A stretch of 35,906 nt of DNA from Planctomycetota bacterium (GCA_021325115.1 JAJPHU010000077.1:1-35906), one strand, 5' to 3'. Positions 1-8,781 are shown, numbered from the stretch's first letter. The notes: a model not told the origin generated them from the sequence alone. Made by a program: numbers and translations.

Positions 1-68
1 GGTAACGCTAAAAACAACAAGGACCACTGCCGCGTAAGTGGGGAACTATTTAGCTGCACAAACAGGCT

Positions 69-317
69 GTGGCAGACGGGACCTTGGCGGGGAAGGTCAA
101 GGAACTCATCGCCCTGGGGATCGCTGTGGCCGTTCACTGCGAGGTCTGCATCGCCTTCCACATGCACGATGCCCTGAAGGTCGGGGCCAGCCGTCAGGAA
201 GTCCTGGAGACAGTCGGCGTCGCCGTACGGATAGGAGGCAAGCCGTCCGTGATGTACGGGGCGAAAGCGCTGGTAGCGCTGGACCAGTTTCAGGTCACGG
301 CCACCGCCAAGCCTTGA
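69..317 (+). CDS. Carboxymuconolactone decarboxylase (AhpD-like) domain protein, 5' end damaged or start uncertain
   Basis: This 82-residue product matches the core of small AhpD/CMD-family proteins, which are helical peroxidase-partner or thiol-redox proteins. The diagnostic motif is visible as HCEVCIAFH (E, two Cys and His in the E-x-x-x-C-x-x-C-x-x-x-H arrangement), followed by the typical LKVGASRQEVLETVGVAV helix and a GGKPSVMYG turn. Family members of this type usually have about 25 more residues at the N-terminus. Here the only start is GTG at 69 with no clear ribosome binding site. The homologous-looking reading (LHKQAVADGTL) continues upstream of that GTG to an in-frame TAG at 51-53. 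The gene is therefore either shortened or a pseudogene with an amber or frameshift lesion. It converges on the LOG-family gene, with 25 bases between the two stops. Confidence 0.6.
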   Translation: MADGTLAGKVKELIALGIAVAVHCEVCIAFHMHDALKVGASRQEVLETVGVAVRIGGKPSVMYGAKALVALDQFQVTATAKP

Positions 318-342
318 TGCAATGCCTCGGGGCACAGTTTCG

Positions 343-1143
343 CTACTCCCAGAGATACCAGCGGCGTTTCGCCCGCGGCCCATAGGTTAGTCCGAACTGG
401 TTCTGAGCCACCTCAGTGACGGAATGGACCGCCTCCTCGGCCGAGTCGGTCACCAGGAAGCGCTGGTAGTCGGCCGCGTCGATCATCCCTCCCGCCAGTA
501 GTCGGCTGTGCAGGAAGTCTGTCAGCGGACGCCAGAACTCCCGCCCCATCAGCACCAGGGGGAACTGCTTGATTTTCCCGGTCTGGATCAGGGTGGCCAC
601 CTCGAAGATTTCATCCAGCGTGCCGAACCCACCCGGCATGGCGATGAAGGCGTAGGAGTACTTGACCAGCATCAGCTTACGCACGAAGAAGTGGCGGAAG
701 GTGATCCAGCGGTCGAGGTACGGATTGGGCCGCTGCTCGGTGGGCAACTCGATGTTGCAGCCAACCGAGATGCCGCCGATGTCCCTGGCGCCCCGGTTGG
801 CCGCTTCCATAAGGCCCGGGCCGCCGCCGGTCATCACCGTGAAGCCGGCGCGGGCGAGCCGCGCCCCGACTTCCCGGGCGAGAGCGTAATGAGGCTGGCC
901 TTCGCCGAAGCGGGCCGAGCCGAACACGGTCACGCACGGACCAAGGAAGTGGAACGTGCGGAAACCGCGCATCAGCTCGCAGAAGATGCCGAGGGCCTTG
1001 CCCAACTCGAAGCCGCGGGGCTGAGGCCCTTGGAAGAACCGCACCTGGTCCAGCGGGGCCGTACCGGCCTCCCAGAAGGCGGATGCAGCGGCCAGTTCCT
1101 GCGGCGGCTTCACCGGGTGTTCCAGTTCCGCGACCTCGCTCAT
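343..1143 (-). CDS. LOG-family (TIGR00730) nucleotide 5'-monophosphate phosphoribohydrolase-like protein
   Basis: A Rossmann-fold protein of 266 residues in the family once annotated as 'putative lysine decarboxylase'. Characterised members cleave the N-glycosidic bond of nucleoside 5'-monophosphates. Both signature motifs are present: GGGPGLMEAANRGA (with the conserved Arg) and MPGGFGTLDE (PGGxGTxxE, with the catalytic Glu). I chose ATG at 1143 because AGGAGGGAGCG lies just upstream. A TTG at 1197 would overlap the stop of the preceding protease gene and adds only a basic, non-conserved stretch. It is the last gene of the minus-strand operon Hsp20, Lon-like protease, LOG, and lies about 50 bases after the protease stop. 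The substrate cannot be told from sequence. Confidence 0.88.
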   Translation of the reverse strand: MSEVAELEHPVKPPQELAAASAFWEAGTAPLDQVRFFQGPQPRGFELGKALGIFCELMRGFRTFHFLGPCVTVFGSARFGEGQPHYALAREVGARLARAGFTVMTGGGPGLMEAANRGARDIGGISVGCNIELPTEQRPNPYLDRWITFRHFFVRKLMLVKYSYAFIAMPGGFGTLDEIFEVATLIQTGKIKQFPLVLMGREFWRPLTDFLHSRLLAGGMIDAADYQRFLVTDSAEEAVHSVTEVAQNQFGLTYGPRAKRRWYLWE

Positions 1144-1193
1144 CCGTCGCTCCCTCCTGGTGGGGAAAAACCCTGTGGTCCAAAATCTCGAGG

Positions 1194-3701
1194 TCAACCG
1201 CGGTCCCCCGGCAGCGGGGGCAGGGACGGCGTGCGTGCTGCCGCCGGGGCCAGGTGGACGCGAGGCGTGGCCTCGGAGGTGGACTCCGTCTGGAGGACGC
1301 CCAGGATCTCCTGCAACCGCCGGTCGAGGCGGTGGTGAAAAGCTCCCTCCTGGTCCACGTCGCCCGCCGTCATGCCGGTCAGCAACTCGATCCCCTCGTC
1401 GATGGTGTCCACGGCCCAGACGTGAAACTTGCCCTCGCGGACGGCCTCGATGACGTCATGCCGCAGCACCAGGTGCCGGACGTTCGACCGCGGGATGCAG
1501 ACACCCTGCTTGCCGGTCAGTCCCTTGGCCCGGCAGACGTCGAAGAAGCCCTCGACCTTTTCGTTCACACCGCCGACAGCCTGGACCTCGCCATGCTGGT
1601 TCACCGAGCCGGTGACCGCAATGTCCTGGCGCAGGGGCACGTTGGCCAGGGCGCTGAGGAGGCAGTACAGCTCGGCCGAAGAGGCGCTGTCCCCCTCGAT
1701 CCAGCCATAGGACTGCTCGAACGTCAGGCTGGCCGACAGAGTGAGTGGGTGGGCGCGGGCGTAGCGGTTGCGAAGGTAGCCTTCGAGGATGAGGACCCCC
1801 TTGTCGTGGGTGCTGCCCGAGAGGTCGCACTCGCGCTCGATGTTGACTAGCCCCTCTCGGCCCACGCCCACCGACGCGGTGACCCGGCTAGGCCGGCCAA
1901 AGCGGTAGTCTCCCAGGTCCCAGATCGACAGCCCATTCACCTGCCCGACGCGGCTGCCGTCAATGGCGAGACGGAGTGTGCCTTCCTCGATCAATTCGCG
2001 GACTTTGGCGGCGATGCGGTCGCTGCGGTAGACCCGCTCGTGCAGTGCCTGTTGCACGTGCGTGGCGGTGACCGTAGCCGACGCCGCCTGCCGCGCCCAG
2101 TAGTCGGCCTCGCGGACGACGTCCGCCACGAGGTCCAACTCCACCGACAGTTTGTCCCGGTGGGCCGCCTCCCGCGCTCCGAAGCGAATCACCTCAGCTA
2201 CGGCAGGGGCGTCGAAGGGCAGCAGATGCTCCATCTTGGTGAGCTTGGCGACGAAGCGGGCATATGCCTGGTGGCCGTTGGCATCGCGCGGGGCCTCCGG
2301 GCCGAAGTCGGCCCGGATCTTGAACAGCTCGCGGAAGTCGTCGTCGAGGAACTGGAGCAAGTAGTAGAGCTGCGGCGAGCCGACGGCCACGACCTTGGTA
2401 TCGATGGGGATCGGCTGCGGCTTGAGGGCCGTCGTGGCCAGCAGCGAAAACGGCTCGTAGACGTCCGTCAAGAGCTGACCAGACTTGAGGGCCCGCTTGA
2501 GCTGCCGCCAGACCAGCGGCTCGATGAGGGCGTCCTCCAGGTCGAAGACGAGGTAGCCGCCGTTGGCTCGCAGCAGGCTGCCCGGCCGGATGCGCGTGAA
2601 GTCGGTGTTGACCCGGCCGAAGAGGTTCACGTCGTGCTCGATGGTGCCGAAGAGGTTCTTGTAAGTGGGGGAGATCTCCACGACCACCGGGGCGCCTTGC
2701 GTATGTGAGTTGTCAGCCACGACGTTGACCCGGTATTCCAGCCAAGGATCCTCGCGCTCCATCGCGGCCCGGAGGGCCGCCGGCAAGTCCGCAGGCTGTT
2801 CCCGGTGATTTTCCTGCAAGCGGTCAAGGTGATCGAGCATGTGCTCTCGAACCCGGTCGAGCCAGGCGCCCAGTGGATCGCCGGGATGGTCCTGCTTGAC
2901 GCGGTCGATGAGCGGGTCGATGATACGCCGGGCGAAGTTCTGCACGATCTGGTGGATCTCCTGCCGGAGTTGGTGGGACAGCTCTTGCTGCTTGGTCAGG
3001 ATCTCGCCCGCCAGCTTGCCCAGCTCCGCCTGGCGGCGCTCGATGGCAGCCCGCTCTTCGTCACTGAGTTGCTCGATGTCCGGAGGCTCAATTGGTTTTC
3101 CGTCCTTGAGCGGGATGAAGACGAGTACGCCGTTGGGTAGCTGGCGGATCATGAGGTCGAGCTGACGGCCTCGCTCCACCAGCTGATTGAAGAGGGCTTC
3201 GCTCTGCTGGCCGAACTTGGCGGCCAGGCGTTCGCGCTCGGCGTCGAAATCCTTGGCTTTCAGGGCGGCGGGTAGGTCGTGCTGCAGCCGATCAATGACC
3301 TCCTCCAGGGCACCCCGAAGGCGCACGCCGTGGCCGGTAGGGAGTCGCAGCGCCAGGGGACGGTCGGGTTCGTCAAAGTTGTGGACGTACACCCAGTCGT
3401 CCGGTGTCTTCTCCCGACCGGCTCGCGCTTCGAGCAGCCTCTGAATCGACTGCTTCTTGTCTGTCCCCGTCACCCCGGAGACGTAGATATTGTAGCCGCG
3501 GTGTCGGACCGCCAGCCCGAACTCCAGGGCGCGAAGGGCGCGCTCCTGGCCGTGCAAGTGGTCGAGCGGCTCCAGCTCATCGGTCGTACGGAAGCCCAGC
3601 TCAGCCGGGTCCAGCGACGGTCCGAGATCAGACGCCTGGAGCTTCCAGCGATCCGGCGAGGTGTTGTGAATGGCAGTGATCAAAGGTCGGCTATTCTGCA
3701 T
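1194..3701 (-). CDS. Lon-like ATP-dependent protease (AAA_32 type, S16 peptidase domain)
   Basis: This 835-residue protein has the layout of the LonB-like 'AAA_32' group, not classical LonA: it lacks a LAN substrate-binding domain. An ATPase module with a P-loop-like segment sits at about residues 76-83, a long charged helical insertion follows (about 100-330), and a Walker-B-like YLVFDLED segment lies near residue 400. The C-terminal S16 protease domain contains GDSASSAEL, where Ser672 is the likely nucleophile, and NEKVEGFF, where Lys715 completes the Ser/Lys dyad. The P-loop reads GVTGTDKK: Asp stands where Gly is usual, so ATP use deserves a check. The start ATG at 3701 lies 20 bases after the Hsp20 stop, so the two are almost certainly co-transcribed. 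A disordered Pro/Ala-rich tail of about 30 residues ends the protein. Confidence 0.9.
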   Translation of the reverse strand: MQNSRPLITAIHNTSPDRWKLQASDLGPSLDPAELGFRTTDELEPLDHLHGQERALRALEFGLAVRHRGYNIYVSGVTGTDKKQSIQRLLEARAGREKTPDDWVYVHNFDEPDRPLALRLPTGHGVRLRGALEEVIDRLQHDLPAALKAKDFDAERERLAAKFGQQSEALFNQLVERGRQLDLMIRQLPNGVLVFIPLKDGKPIEPPDIEQLSDEERAAIERRQAELGKLAGEILTKQQELSHQLRQEIHQIVQNFARRIIDPLIDRVKQDHPGDPLGAWLDRVREHMLDHLDRLQENHREQPADLPAALRAAMEREDPWLEYRVNVVADNSHTQGAPVVVEISPTYKNLFGTIEHDVNLFGRVNTDFTRIRPGSLLRANGGYLVFDLEDALIEPLVWRQLKRALKSGQLLTDVYEPFSLLATTALKPQPIPIDTKVVAVGSPQLYYLLQFLDDDFRELFKIRADFGPEAPRDANGHQAYARFVAKLTKMEHLLPFDAPAVAEVIRFGAREAAHRDKLSVELDLVADVVREADYWARQAASATVTATHVQQALHERVYRSDRIAAKVRELIEEGTLRLAIDGSRVGQVNGLSIWDLGDYRFGRPSRVTASVGVGREGLVNIERECDLSGSTHDKGVLILEGYLRNRYARAHPLTLSASLTFEQSYGWIEGDSASSAELYCLLSALANVPLRQDIAVTGSVNQHGEVQAVGGVNEKVEGFFDVCRAKGLTGKQGVCIPRSNVRHLVLRHDVIEAVREGKFHVWAVDTIDEGIELLTGMTAGDVDQEGAFHHRLDRRLQEILGVLQTESTSEATPRVHLAPAAARTPSLPPLPGDRG

Positions 3702-3721
3702 TGTTGCTCACCGAAGAAAGT

Positions 3722-4210
3722 TCAGGAAACGTCCACGCGAAGGACGTAGCTCGCTCTCTCCACCGCGAGGGAGGTGTGCTCTGTCGTTTGCCCCGACGGT
3801 TGTTTCTTGGGCAGGTGAATCCGGCAGGTGCCGTGACGGTATTCCGCCCGCGCCTGCTGCGGATCCACTGCCTGGGGCAAGGTCAGCGTGCGCTCGAAGG
3901 CGCCGCACGGCCGCTCACACCGCTGGAAGAGGACTCCGCTCAAGAAAGCAGCCTGTCGCTTGCCGGCGACGACAAGGTCCCGCTCACTGAGGAGGATGCG
4001 TATCTCTTCCGGGGCCACTCCCGGAAGGTCGATTACCACGACGTAGGCATCTGTCATCTCGTGAAAGTCGAGGGACGGCCGCCAGCCTGACCGTCCCGAG
4101 ATGGCCCACGGCCGGTACACCAACTCCTCGAACAACTCGTCCACGTGACGGTGCAGGTCGAGAAACACGGATTCCCAAGGACGTAACAAGGAACGACCCT
4201 CCCAAAGCAT
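3722..4210 (-). CDS. Small heat-shock protein, Hsp20/alpha-crystallin family
   Basis: A 162-residue small heat-shock protein, a holdase chaperone that keeps unfolding proteins soluble. The alpha-crystallin domain runs from about residue 45 (PSLDFHEMTDAYVVVIDLPG) through ILLSERDLVVAGKR to the conserved GAFERTLTLPQAVDPQQARA and the closing beta strand TCRIHLPKK. The N-terminal arm has the usual FLDLHRHVDELFEEL amphipathic stretch. The C-terminal I-x-I motif is not obvious; the tail ends in an unusual hydrophobic ASYVLRVDVS. It is first in an operon with the Lon-like protease, a sensible pairing of holdase and protease. The start ATG at 4210 has only a weak Shine-Dalgarno sequence. Confidence 0.9.
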   Translation of the reverse strand: MLWEGRSLLRPWESVFLDLHRHVDELFEELVYRPWAISGRSGWRPSLDFHEMTDAYVVVIDLPGVAPEEIRILLSERDLVVAGKRQAAFLSGVLFQRCERPCGAFERTLTLPQAVDPQQARAEYRHGTCRIHLPKKQPSGQTTEHTSLAVERASYVLRVDVS

Positions 4211-4467
4211 ACATCAGGTCGCTTGCGCAAGAAGCAAACATGATGCCGTCGCCTAGCACCAGGCCGCAGTGTTGCAACTGCTTTGCTTCCGGGGGCTTTG
4301 TCACCCTTCGGCCCAGGCTTCCCGGTGAGCGGAATCGCCCTCCTGTGCCAATCCGCACAGTGTCGCCGCCCGGTGCGCCGAAGAGCGGCAGGTTGTGCCT
4401 CCTTTCCTGCGGCGCGGGAAATGCATCTGACAAGCGGCAAACGGATAGAACGGCTGTGGAGCGGTCT
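4211..4467. other. Divergent intergenic region between hsp20 and the DNA ligase gene
   Basis: These 257 bases separate two divergently transcribed genes and must hold both promoters. I could not assign a convincing -35/-10 pair on either strand. A perfect 10-bp palindrome, CTTGCGCAAG (4222-4231), lies 12 bases upstream of the hsp20 start codon and could be an operator; this is inference only. The ligase frame is open back to 4240, but that extension has no family resemblance and I treat it as non-coding. Confidence 0.35.
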
Positions 4468-6246
4468 ATGAAGTTCGCGACCTTCTCGGAGATCCTTGAG
4501 CAGTTAGAGCAGACCTCTTCCAGCCTGAAGATGATTGAGGTACTGAGTGGCCTTTTTGTTCACCTGGGGCCAGTGGAGGCGCGGGCGGCGGCGTACCTGC
4601 TGAAAGGGAAGTTGGCCCCCGATTACGAGGGGACCGAACTCGGCATGGCGGAGAAAGCGGTCATGCGGGCCATCGCGGCGAGTGCAGCAGTGCCGCTCTG
4701 CCACGTGCAGGCTGCCTTTCACCGAACAGGCGACCTGGGAGCTGTCGCCGCACAGTACGCGGGGGACCGCCGCAGCGCCGGCCTTACGCTCCCGCAGGTG
4801 TTTGAGCGGCTCCGGAAGATCGCCTGTGCCCGAGGCACCGGCTCGCAGGCGACGAAGCTTGCATTGCTTGCGGACCTCCTCCAACACTGCTCGGCCCGCG
4901 AGGCGAAGTACACGGCGCGCATCGTCCTCGGGACGCTCCGCCTCGGGGTCGCGGAGATGACGTTCCTCTACGGCCTGTCGAAGGCGCTCACCGGCTCGAA
5001 GAAAGCCAAGCCGATCCTGGAGAACGCCTTCAACGTTCTTTCGGATCTCGGGGAAGTGGCTGAACGGGCGCTTCGCTCCGGCGTTGAAGCCCTTCGGCGC
5101 GTCCGCCCCGTCGTTGGCAAGCCCGTGCGCATGATGCTGGCTCAGCGAGTTAAGGACCTCGCAGAGATTCCCAAGCACATCTCCGGTCTGGTACACGTCG
5201 AATACAAATACGATGGCGAACGCGTGCAAGCACACGTACCGAGGAGCGGAGACATTGTGCTCTACTCCCGGCGCCAGGAGGACATCACGCATCAGTACCC
5301 TGATGTCGTGCAGGCGCTCCGCGACTCCTTCCGAGGAAAACAGGCGATCCTCGAAGGCGAGGTCGTAGCTATCGAGGTCGCGACGGGCAGGCTCAAAGAC
5401 TTCCAGACGCTCATGCAGCGCCGCCGGAAACACGATGTCGAAGCCTACGTGGGCAAGATCCCGGTGAAATACTTCCTCTTCGACCTGCTCCATCTCGACG
5501 GGCAGTCGCTGCTTCAAAAGCCCCTGGCCTTCCGACAGGAGACGCTCGTCCGCTGCGTCCAGGAATCGGAACGACTGACCTTCGCGGCCTCCACCGCGAC
5601 GAAGGACTTGGAAGAGGTCGAGAGCTTTTTCGCCGAGGCAATAGAGCGCGGTGCCGAAGGGGTGGTGATCAAGGACGCACAGAGCCCCTACGAGGCTGGG
5701 ACGCGCGGCTGGCACTGGATCAAGTACAAGAAGGAGTATCGCACGGAGTTGGCCGACACCTTCGACCTCGTCGTCGTTGGGGGCATGCACGGGCGAGGGA
5801 TGCGGGGGGGCACGTTCGGATCGCTGCTCGTGGCCGCTTTCAATCCGACGACGAACCGCTACGAGTCCTTCACCAAGGTGGGTGCTGGCTTTACTGATGT
5901 GGAGTTGGCCCGGCTCCCGAAACTCCTGAAGCCGTACCGGCTGTCGGCAAAGCACCGCCTGGTCGAGACAGGGGTCAAGGCCGATGTGTGGTTCGAGCCC
6001 GCCTTGGTGATGGAGTTGACGGGTGCGCAACTCACCGTCAGCCCGGTTCACGCCGTCGCCCGAGAGCGCGTCAAGAAAGGAGGACTCGCCCTACGTTTCC
6101 CCCGCTTTCTGCGGTGGCGCGACGACAAGGAGCCGGAGCAGGCGACGACCACAGAGGAGATATACGAACTCTATGAGAGCCCATCAGGAAGGCGGGATGA
6201 CAAGCCGTCTGTTCGTCGGCGTCCGAAATACGGTTCAGGGGCTTGA
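4468..6246 (+). CDS. ATP-dependent DNA ligase, archaeal type
   Basis: A 592-residue ATP-dependent DNA ligase of the archaeal/eukaryotic DNA ligase I architecture: an N-terminal helical DNA-binding domain (about 1-210), the nucleotidyltransferase domain, then an OB fold. Motif I is EYKYDGER with the adenylated Lys at residue 247. Further motifs are EGEVVAIE (III), GAEGVVIKD (IV) and WIKYKKEY (V). The length fits archaeal ligases (about 560-600). Bacteria normally replicate with NAD-dependent LigA, so this is probably an accessory repair ligase and may come from lateral transfer. ATG at 4468 is preceded by GGAG at suitable spacing and opens the family-like MKFATFSEILEQLEQ. No Ku or LigD partner is adjacent. 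It is transcribed away from the chaperone/protease operon. Confidence 0.93.
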   Translation: MKFATFSEILEQLEQTSSSLKMIEVLSGLFVHLGPVEARAAAYLLKGKLAPDYEGTELGMAEKAVMRAIAASAAVPLCHVQAAFHRTGDLGAVAAQYAGDRRSAGLTLPQVFERLRKIACARGTGSQATKLALLADLLQHCSAREAKYTARIVLGTLRLGVAEMTFLYGLSKALTGSKKAKPILENAFNVLSDLGEVAERALRSGVEALRRVRPVVGKPVRMMLAQRVKDLAEIPKHISGLVHVEYKYDGERVQAHVPRSGDIVLYSRRQEDITHQYPDVVQALRDSFRGKQAILEGEVVAIEVATGRLKDFQTLMQRRRKHDVEAYVGKIPVKYFLFDLLHLDGQSLLQKPLAFRQETLVRCVQESERLTFAASTATKDLEEVESFFAEAIERGAEGVVIKDAQSPYEAGTRGWHWIKYKKEYRTELADTFDLVVVGGMHGRGMRGGTFGSLLVAAFNPTTNRYESFTKVGAGFTDVELARLPKLLKPYRLSAKHRLVETGVKADVWFEPALVMELTGAQLTVSPVHAVARERVKKGGLALRFPRFLRWRDDKEPEQATTTEEIYELYESPSGRRDDKPSVRRRPKYGSGA

Positions 6247-6325
6247 TCCTCGGTTGTGCGCTAGTAGCCCGTAGTAGAAATCGCTCTCCGGACATTGTGC
6301 CTATGTGGCGGTGATTGAGAAACCT

Positions 6326-6984
6326 CTACCGCGCCGGTATCCTTCCCACCGCGACAGGTGCCGCCGTACGGCGTCTCTCATCCACAACAGACTCCAAAGC
6401 AGCCCCAAGGCCCCCACGCGCCTGCCCTGCAAGCCACACGGCGTTCCACGACCCCACCAACTTCCGCATCACCAAACTCAAATTGAAACCGCCCACATGC
6501 ACCAGCAACTGTTTCAAGATGTTCCCCCGACCACGTAGGCGAACCCACCGCAGGCCACCCGACTCGTAGGCATGTGCGAACGACCGCTCCGGATACTCCC
6601 CACGATGACGCAACAGACGCTTGCCACGCCGACCACGGATATGCCGTCGGTTGGTGTACATCCCTGCACGCTCCGCCTCCTTGCCTTCCCAATCCCGACA
6701 GCCACATGCTCCACCTTGTGGGCCAAGTGCGTCGTGCCATCCTTCATCGTGGTGACGCGAGCGTCCGGATCGTGCGGATGGTCCCACTCCTTGTTGGAAG
6801 CCTTGTTCTTGCGGCTCTTGTCGATCCTGGCCAAATCTTCTCGTATCGGCGTCTCGATGCCGGAGGCTTTGGCCAGCCGCGTTAGAAATTCCTGATAGGT
6901 CTCCTTGGTGTCACGTCGCACGATGGAATGCATGGCTGCATTGGCTTCCAGAGCGGTGGCCTCGATACCTAGGAAGAAGTCTGA
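6326..6984 (-). pseudogene. IS1182-type transposase remnant, 5'-truncated with internal deletion and frameshifts
   Basis: Reading down from 6984 on the minus strand, one frame gives FFLGIEATALEANAAM, then SIVRRDTKETYQEFL, then DPDARVTTMKDGTTHLAHK, typical of the middle of IS1182-type DDE transposases. At about 6697 this frame loses resemblance. A second frame picks up with DWEGKEAERAGMYTNRR, RGKRLLRHRGEYPERSFAH, and NILKQLLVHVGGFNLSLVMR, the family's C-terminal part. About 100 residues normally lying between are missing. Near the 3' end the frame seems to shift again around WNAVWLAGQARG. Two in-frame TAA codons (6985-6990) mark where homology is cut off upstream. I found no convincing terminal inverted repeats. 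It cannot encode an active enzyme. Confidence 0.8.
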
Positions 6985-7062
6985 TTATTATTTAACAGTG
7001 GACGTAAGAAGGAAAACGATTCTCTTTTTTGGCTTGCGGAAGAATTTTGCCGGAGAAATACC

Positions 7063-8556
7063 ATGCGGAGGCGTGTTCTCACCCTGGCGCTGGTACTGAT
7101 CGCCGCCGGTCTGCTGGCGGCGCTTGGTTGGCGGCGCCAGACACCAGCGTCGTTTGATGGCCAGACACTGCGCTGGGGTGGCGACTCCAGTGGCGGTGCG
7201 CCGTATCTGATCGATCGTGGACCGGGCCGGTCGATCGCTGGCTTCGAGGCGGAATTGGCCGATCATTTGGCCCAAAAACTCGGCATCTCGTCGCGGTTCG
7301 TCCAGAAATACTGGGACATGCTGCCGCAAGACCTGGCGCGCGGCGATATCGACATGATCCTCAACGGCTACGAATGGACGCCGCAGCGCGAACGTGCTAT
7401 GGCCTCGACGATCCCCTATTACGTTTACCGCTTGCAACTCCTCGTTGCTGCCACTTCGCCGATCCGCAATTGGGCTGATTTGCACCGCACGCGCTCCGGC
7501 AAGCGTCTGAAGGTCGGCGTCCTCAGCGATTCGGCTGCGCATCGCTATGTGGAGAAGGCGTATCGTAATGATGTGGAGATTGTGGCCCTGTCGGAAGAGG
7601 GTAGCACCGGCGTCATGCGCATGGTCCGCGAGGGCAAGCTGGATGCGACCGTGCAAGATCTGCCAACGGCGTTATACTACGTCGAGCAGAAGCATGGTTA
7701 CGAAGACCTGCGAATGATTGGCGAGCCGATTGAGCCAGGCTATTATGTGATCTTTGTGCGTCCCAACGACACGGAGCTGCGCCAGCGGTTGAACGAGGCG
7801 CTGCGCACGGCTCTCCGCGACGGCTCGCTGCGGCGCATTTACGACAAATATGGTTTGTGGAACAAAGATCAAGAAGAACTGGCGGCGCTGGCCGAGAATT
7901 GGGCGCCGGAGTCGGGATTGGGACCGGGGCTGCTGGAGTATGCCTGGCTGCTGACGCAAGCCGCTGGTGTCACCGTGCTGCTCGCCTGTCTGGCAATGCC
8001 CTTGGCCATGCTCCTCGGTCTGCTCGTCGCCGTCGGCCGGCTGTATGGGCCGCGCTGGCTAGATTGGACATTGACGGCTTACGTCGAACTGCTGCGCGGG
8101 ACGCCGGTATTGATGCAGCTGTTTGTCATCTATTACCTGCTGGCAGGATACGTGGATATCAACGCCTTCTGGGCGGGCGTGTTGGGTTTGGCGATCAATT
8201 ATTCGGCTTATGAAGCGGAAAACTACCGGGCCGGCTTGCTAGCCATTCCGCCCGGCCAGATGGAGGCGGCGTTGTCTCTGGGCATGAGCAAAGCGACGGC
8301 CCTGCGCCGCATCATCGTGCCGCAGGCTGTCCGCCTGGTCATCCCGCCGGTGACGAACGATTTCATTGCGCTGTTCAAGGATACGTCGGTGTGCAGCGTC
8401 ATCGCCGTGGTGGAGCTGACCAGCCGCTACCGTACGCTGATGGTCAATGATCCCCATTATCGATTGCAATTGGGACTGATGACGGCATTGTTATATTTGC
8501 TGATGAGTTATCCGCTGTCGCTGCTGGCGCGGCGCTTGGAGCGTCGGCGCGCGTAA
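7063..8556 (+). CDS. Fused substrate-binding protein and permease of a polar amino acid ABC transporter
   Basis: A 497-residue fusion. Residues 5-22 form a signal anchor, then a family-3 solute-binding domain (about 35-270) includes IAGFEAELADHLAQKLG and the RGDIDMILNGYEWTPQRE stretch. From about 295 a His/Glu/Gln-type permease domain follows with several membrane segments and the ATPase-docking EAA loop MEAALSLGMSKATALRRIIV. Such fusions capture amino acids such as glutamine or arginine at the outer membrane face and move them through the inner membrane. They need an ABC ATPase subunit, which is not encoded next to this gene; the next gene is secA. ATG at 7063 has GGAG about eight bases upstream. 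The exact substrate is not predictable. Confidence 0.88.
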   Translation: MRRRVLTLALVLIAAGLLAALGWRRQTPASFDGQTLRWGGDSSGGAPYLIDRGPGRSIAGFEAELADHLAQKLGISSRFVQKYWDMLPQDLARGDIDMILNGYEWTPQRERAMASTIPYYVYRLQLLVAATSPIRNWADLHRTRSGKRLKVGVLSDSAAHRYVEKAYRNDVEIVALSEEGSTGVMRMVREGKLDATVQDLPTALYYVEQKHGYEDLRMIGEPIEPGYYVIFVRPNDTELRQRLNEALRTALRDGSLRRIYDKYGLWNKDQEELAALAENWAPESGLGPGLLEYAWLLTQAAGVTVLLACLAMPLAMLLGLLVAVGRLYGPRWLDWTLTAYVELLRGTPVLMQLFVIYYLLAGYVDINAFWAGVLGLAINYSAYEAENYRAGLLAIPPGQMEAALSLGMSKATALRRIIVPQAVRLVIPPVTNDFIALFKDTSVCSVIAVVELTSRYRTLMVNDPHYRLQLGLMTALLYLLMSYPLSLLARRLERRRA

Positions 8557-8751
8557 GTCCTTTACGGCATCGATGGCGAGATTGCCTTTGTTGTTTGTCC
8601 TCTTTTCTTAGGAGGCGACCGTGCGAGCGCATTTACTGCCCCACAGCGGTGTTTGATGTTTCCCGTAGGGCAAGGCTGCAGGGCAGGAGCGCGCTCCGCT
8701 CGTCTGTCCTGTGACTTTTGATTACCGAACGGCCCTGCCGCAGTATCCGTA

Positions 8752-8781
8752 TTGACCGCGCGCACGGTGCTTCTCTAGACT
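8752..8781 (+). promoter_or_regulatory. Candidate sigma-70 promoter for secA
   Basis: TTGACC (8752-8757) and TAGACT (8776-8781) are separated by 18 bases, 5/6 and 4/6 matches to the sigma-70 consensus. They lie about 60 bases before the secA start. The remaining gap from 8557 shows no gene. Confidence 0.4.

Noticed and set aside
1083..1850. Plus-strand frames across the LOG and Lon-like genes
   Set aside because: They overlap two well-supported minus-strand genes and read as Arg/Pro/Gly-rich shadow sequence.
4504..6051. A 515-codon frame antisense to the DNA ligase gene
   Set aside because: The plus-strand ligase is complete with all motifs; the antisense product is His/Arg-rich with no family resemblance.
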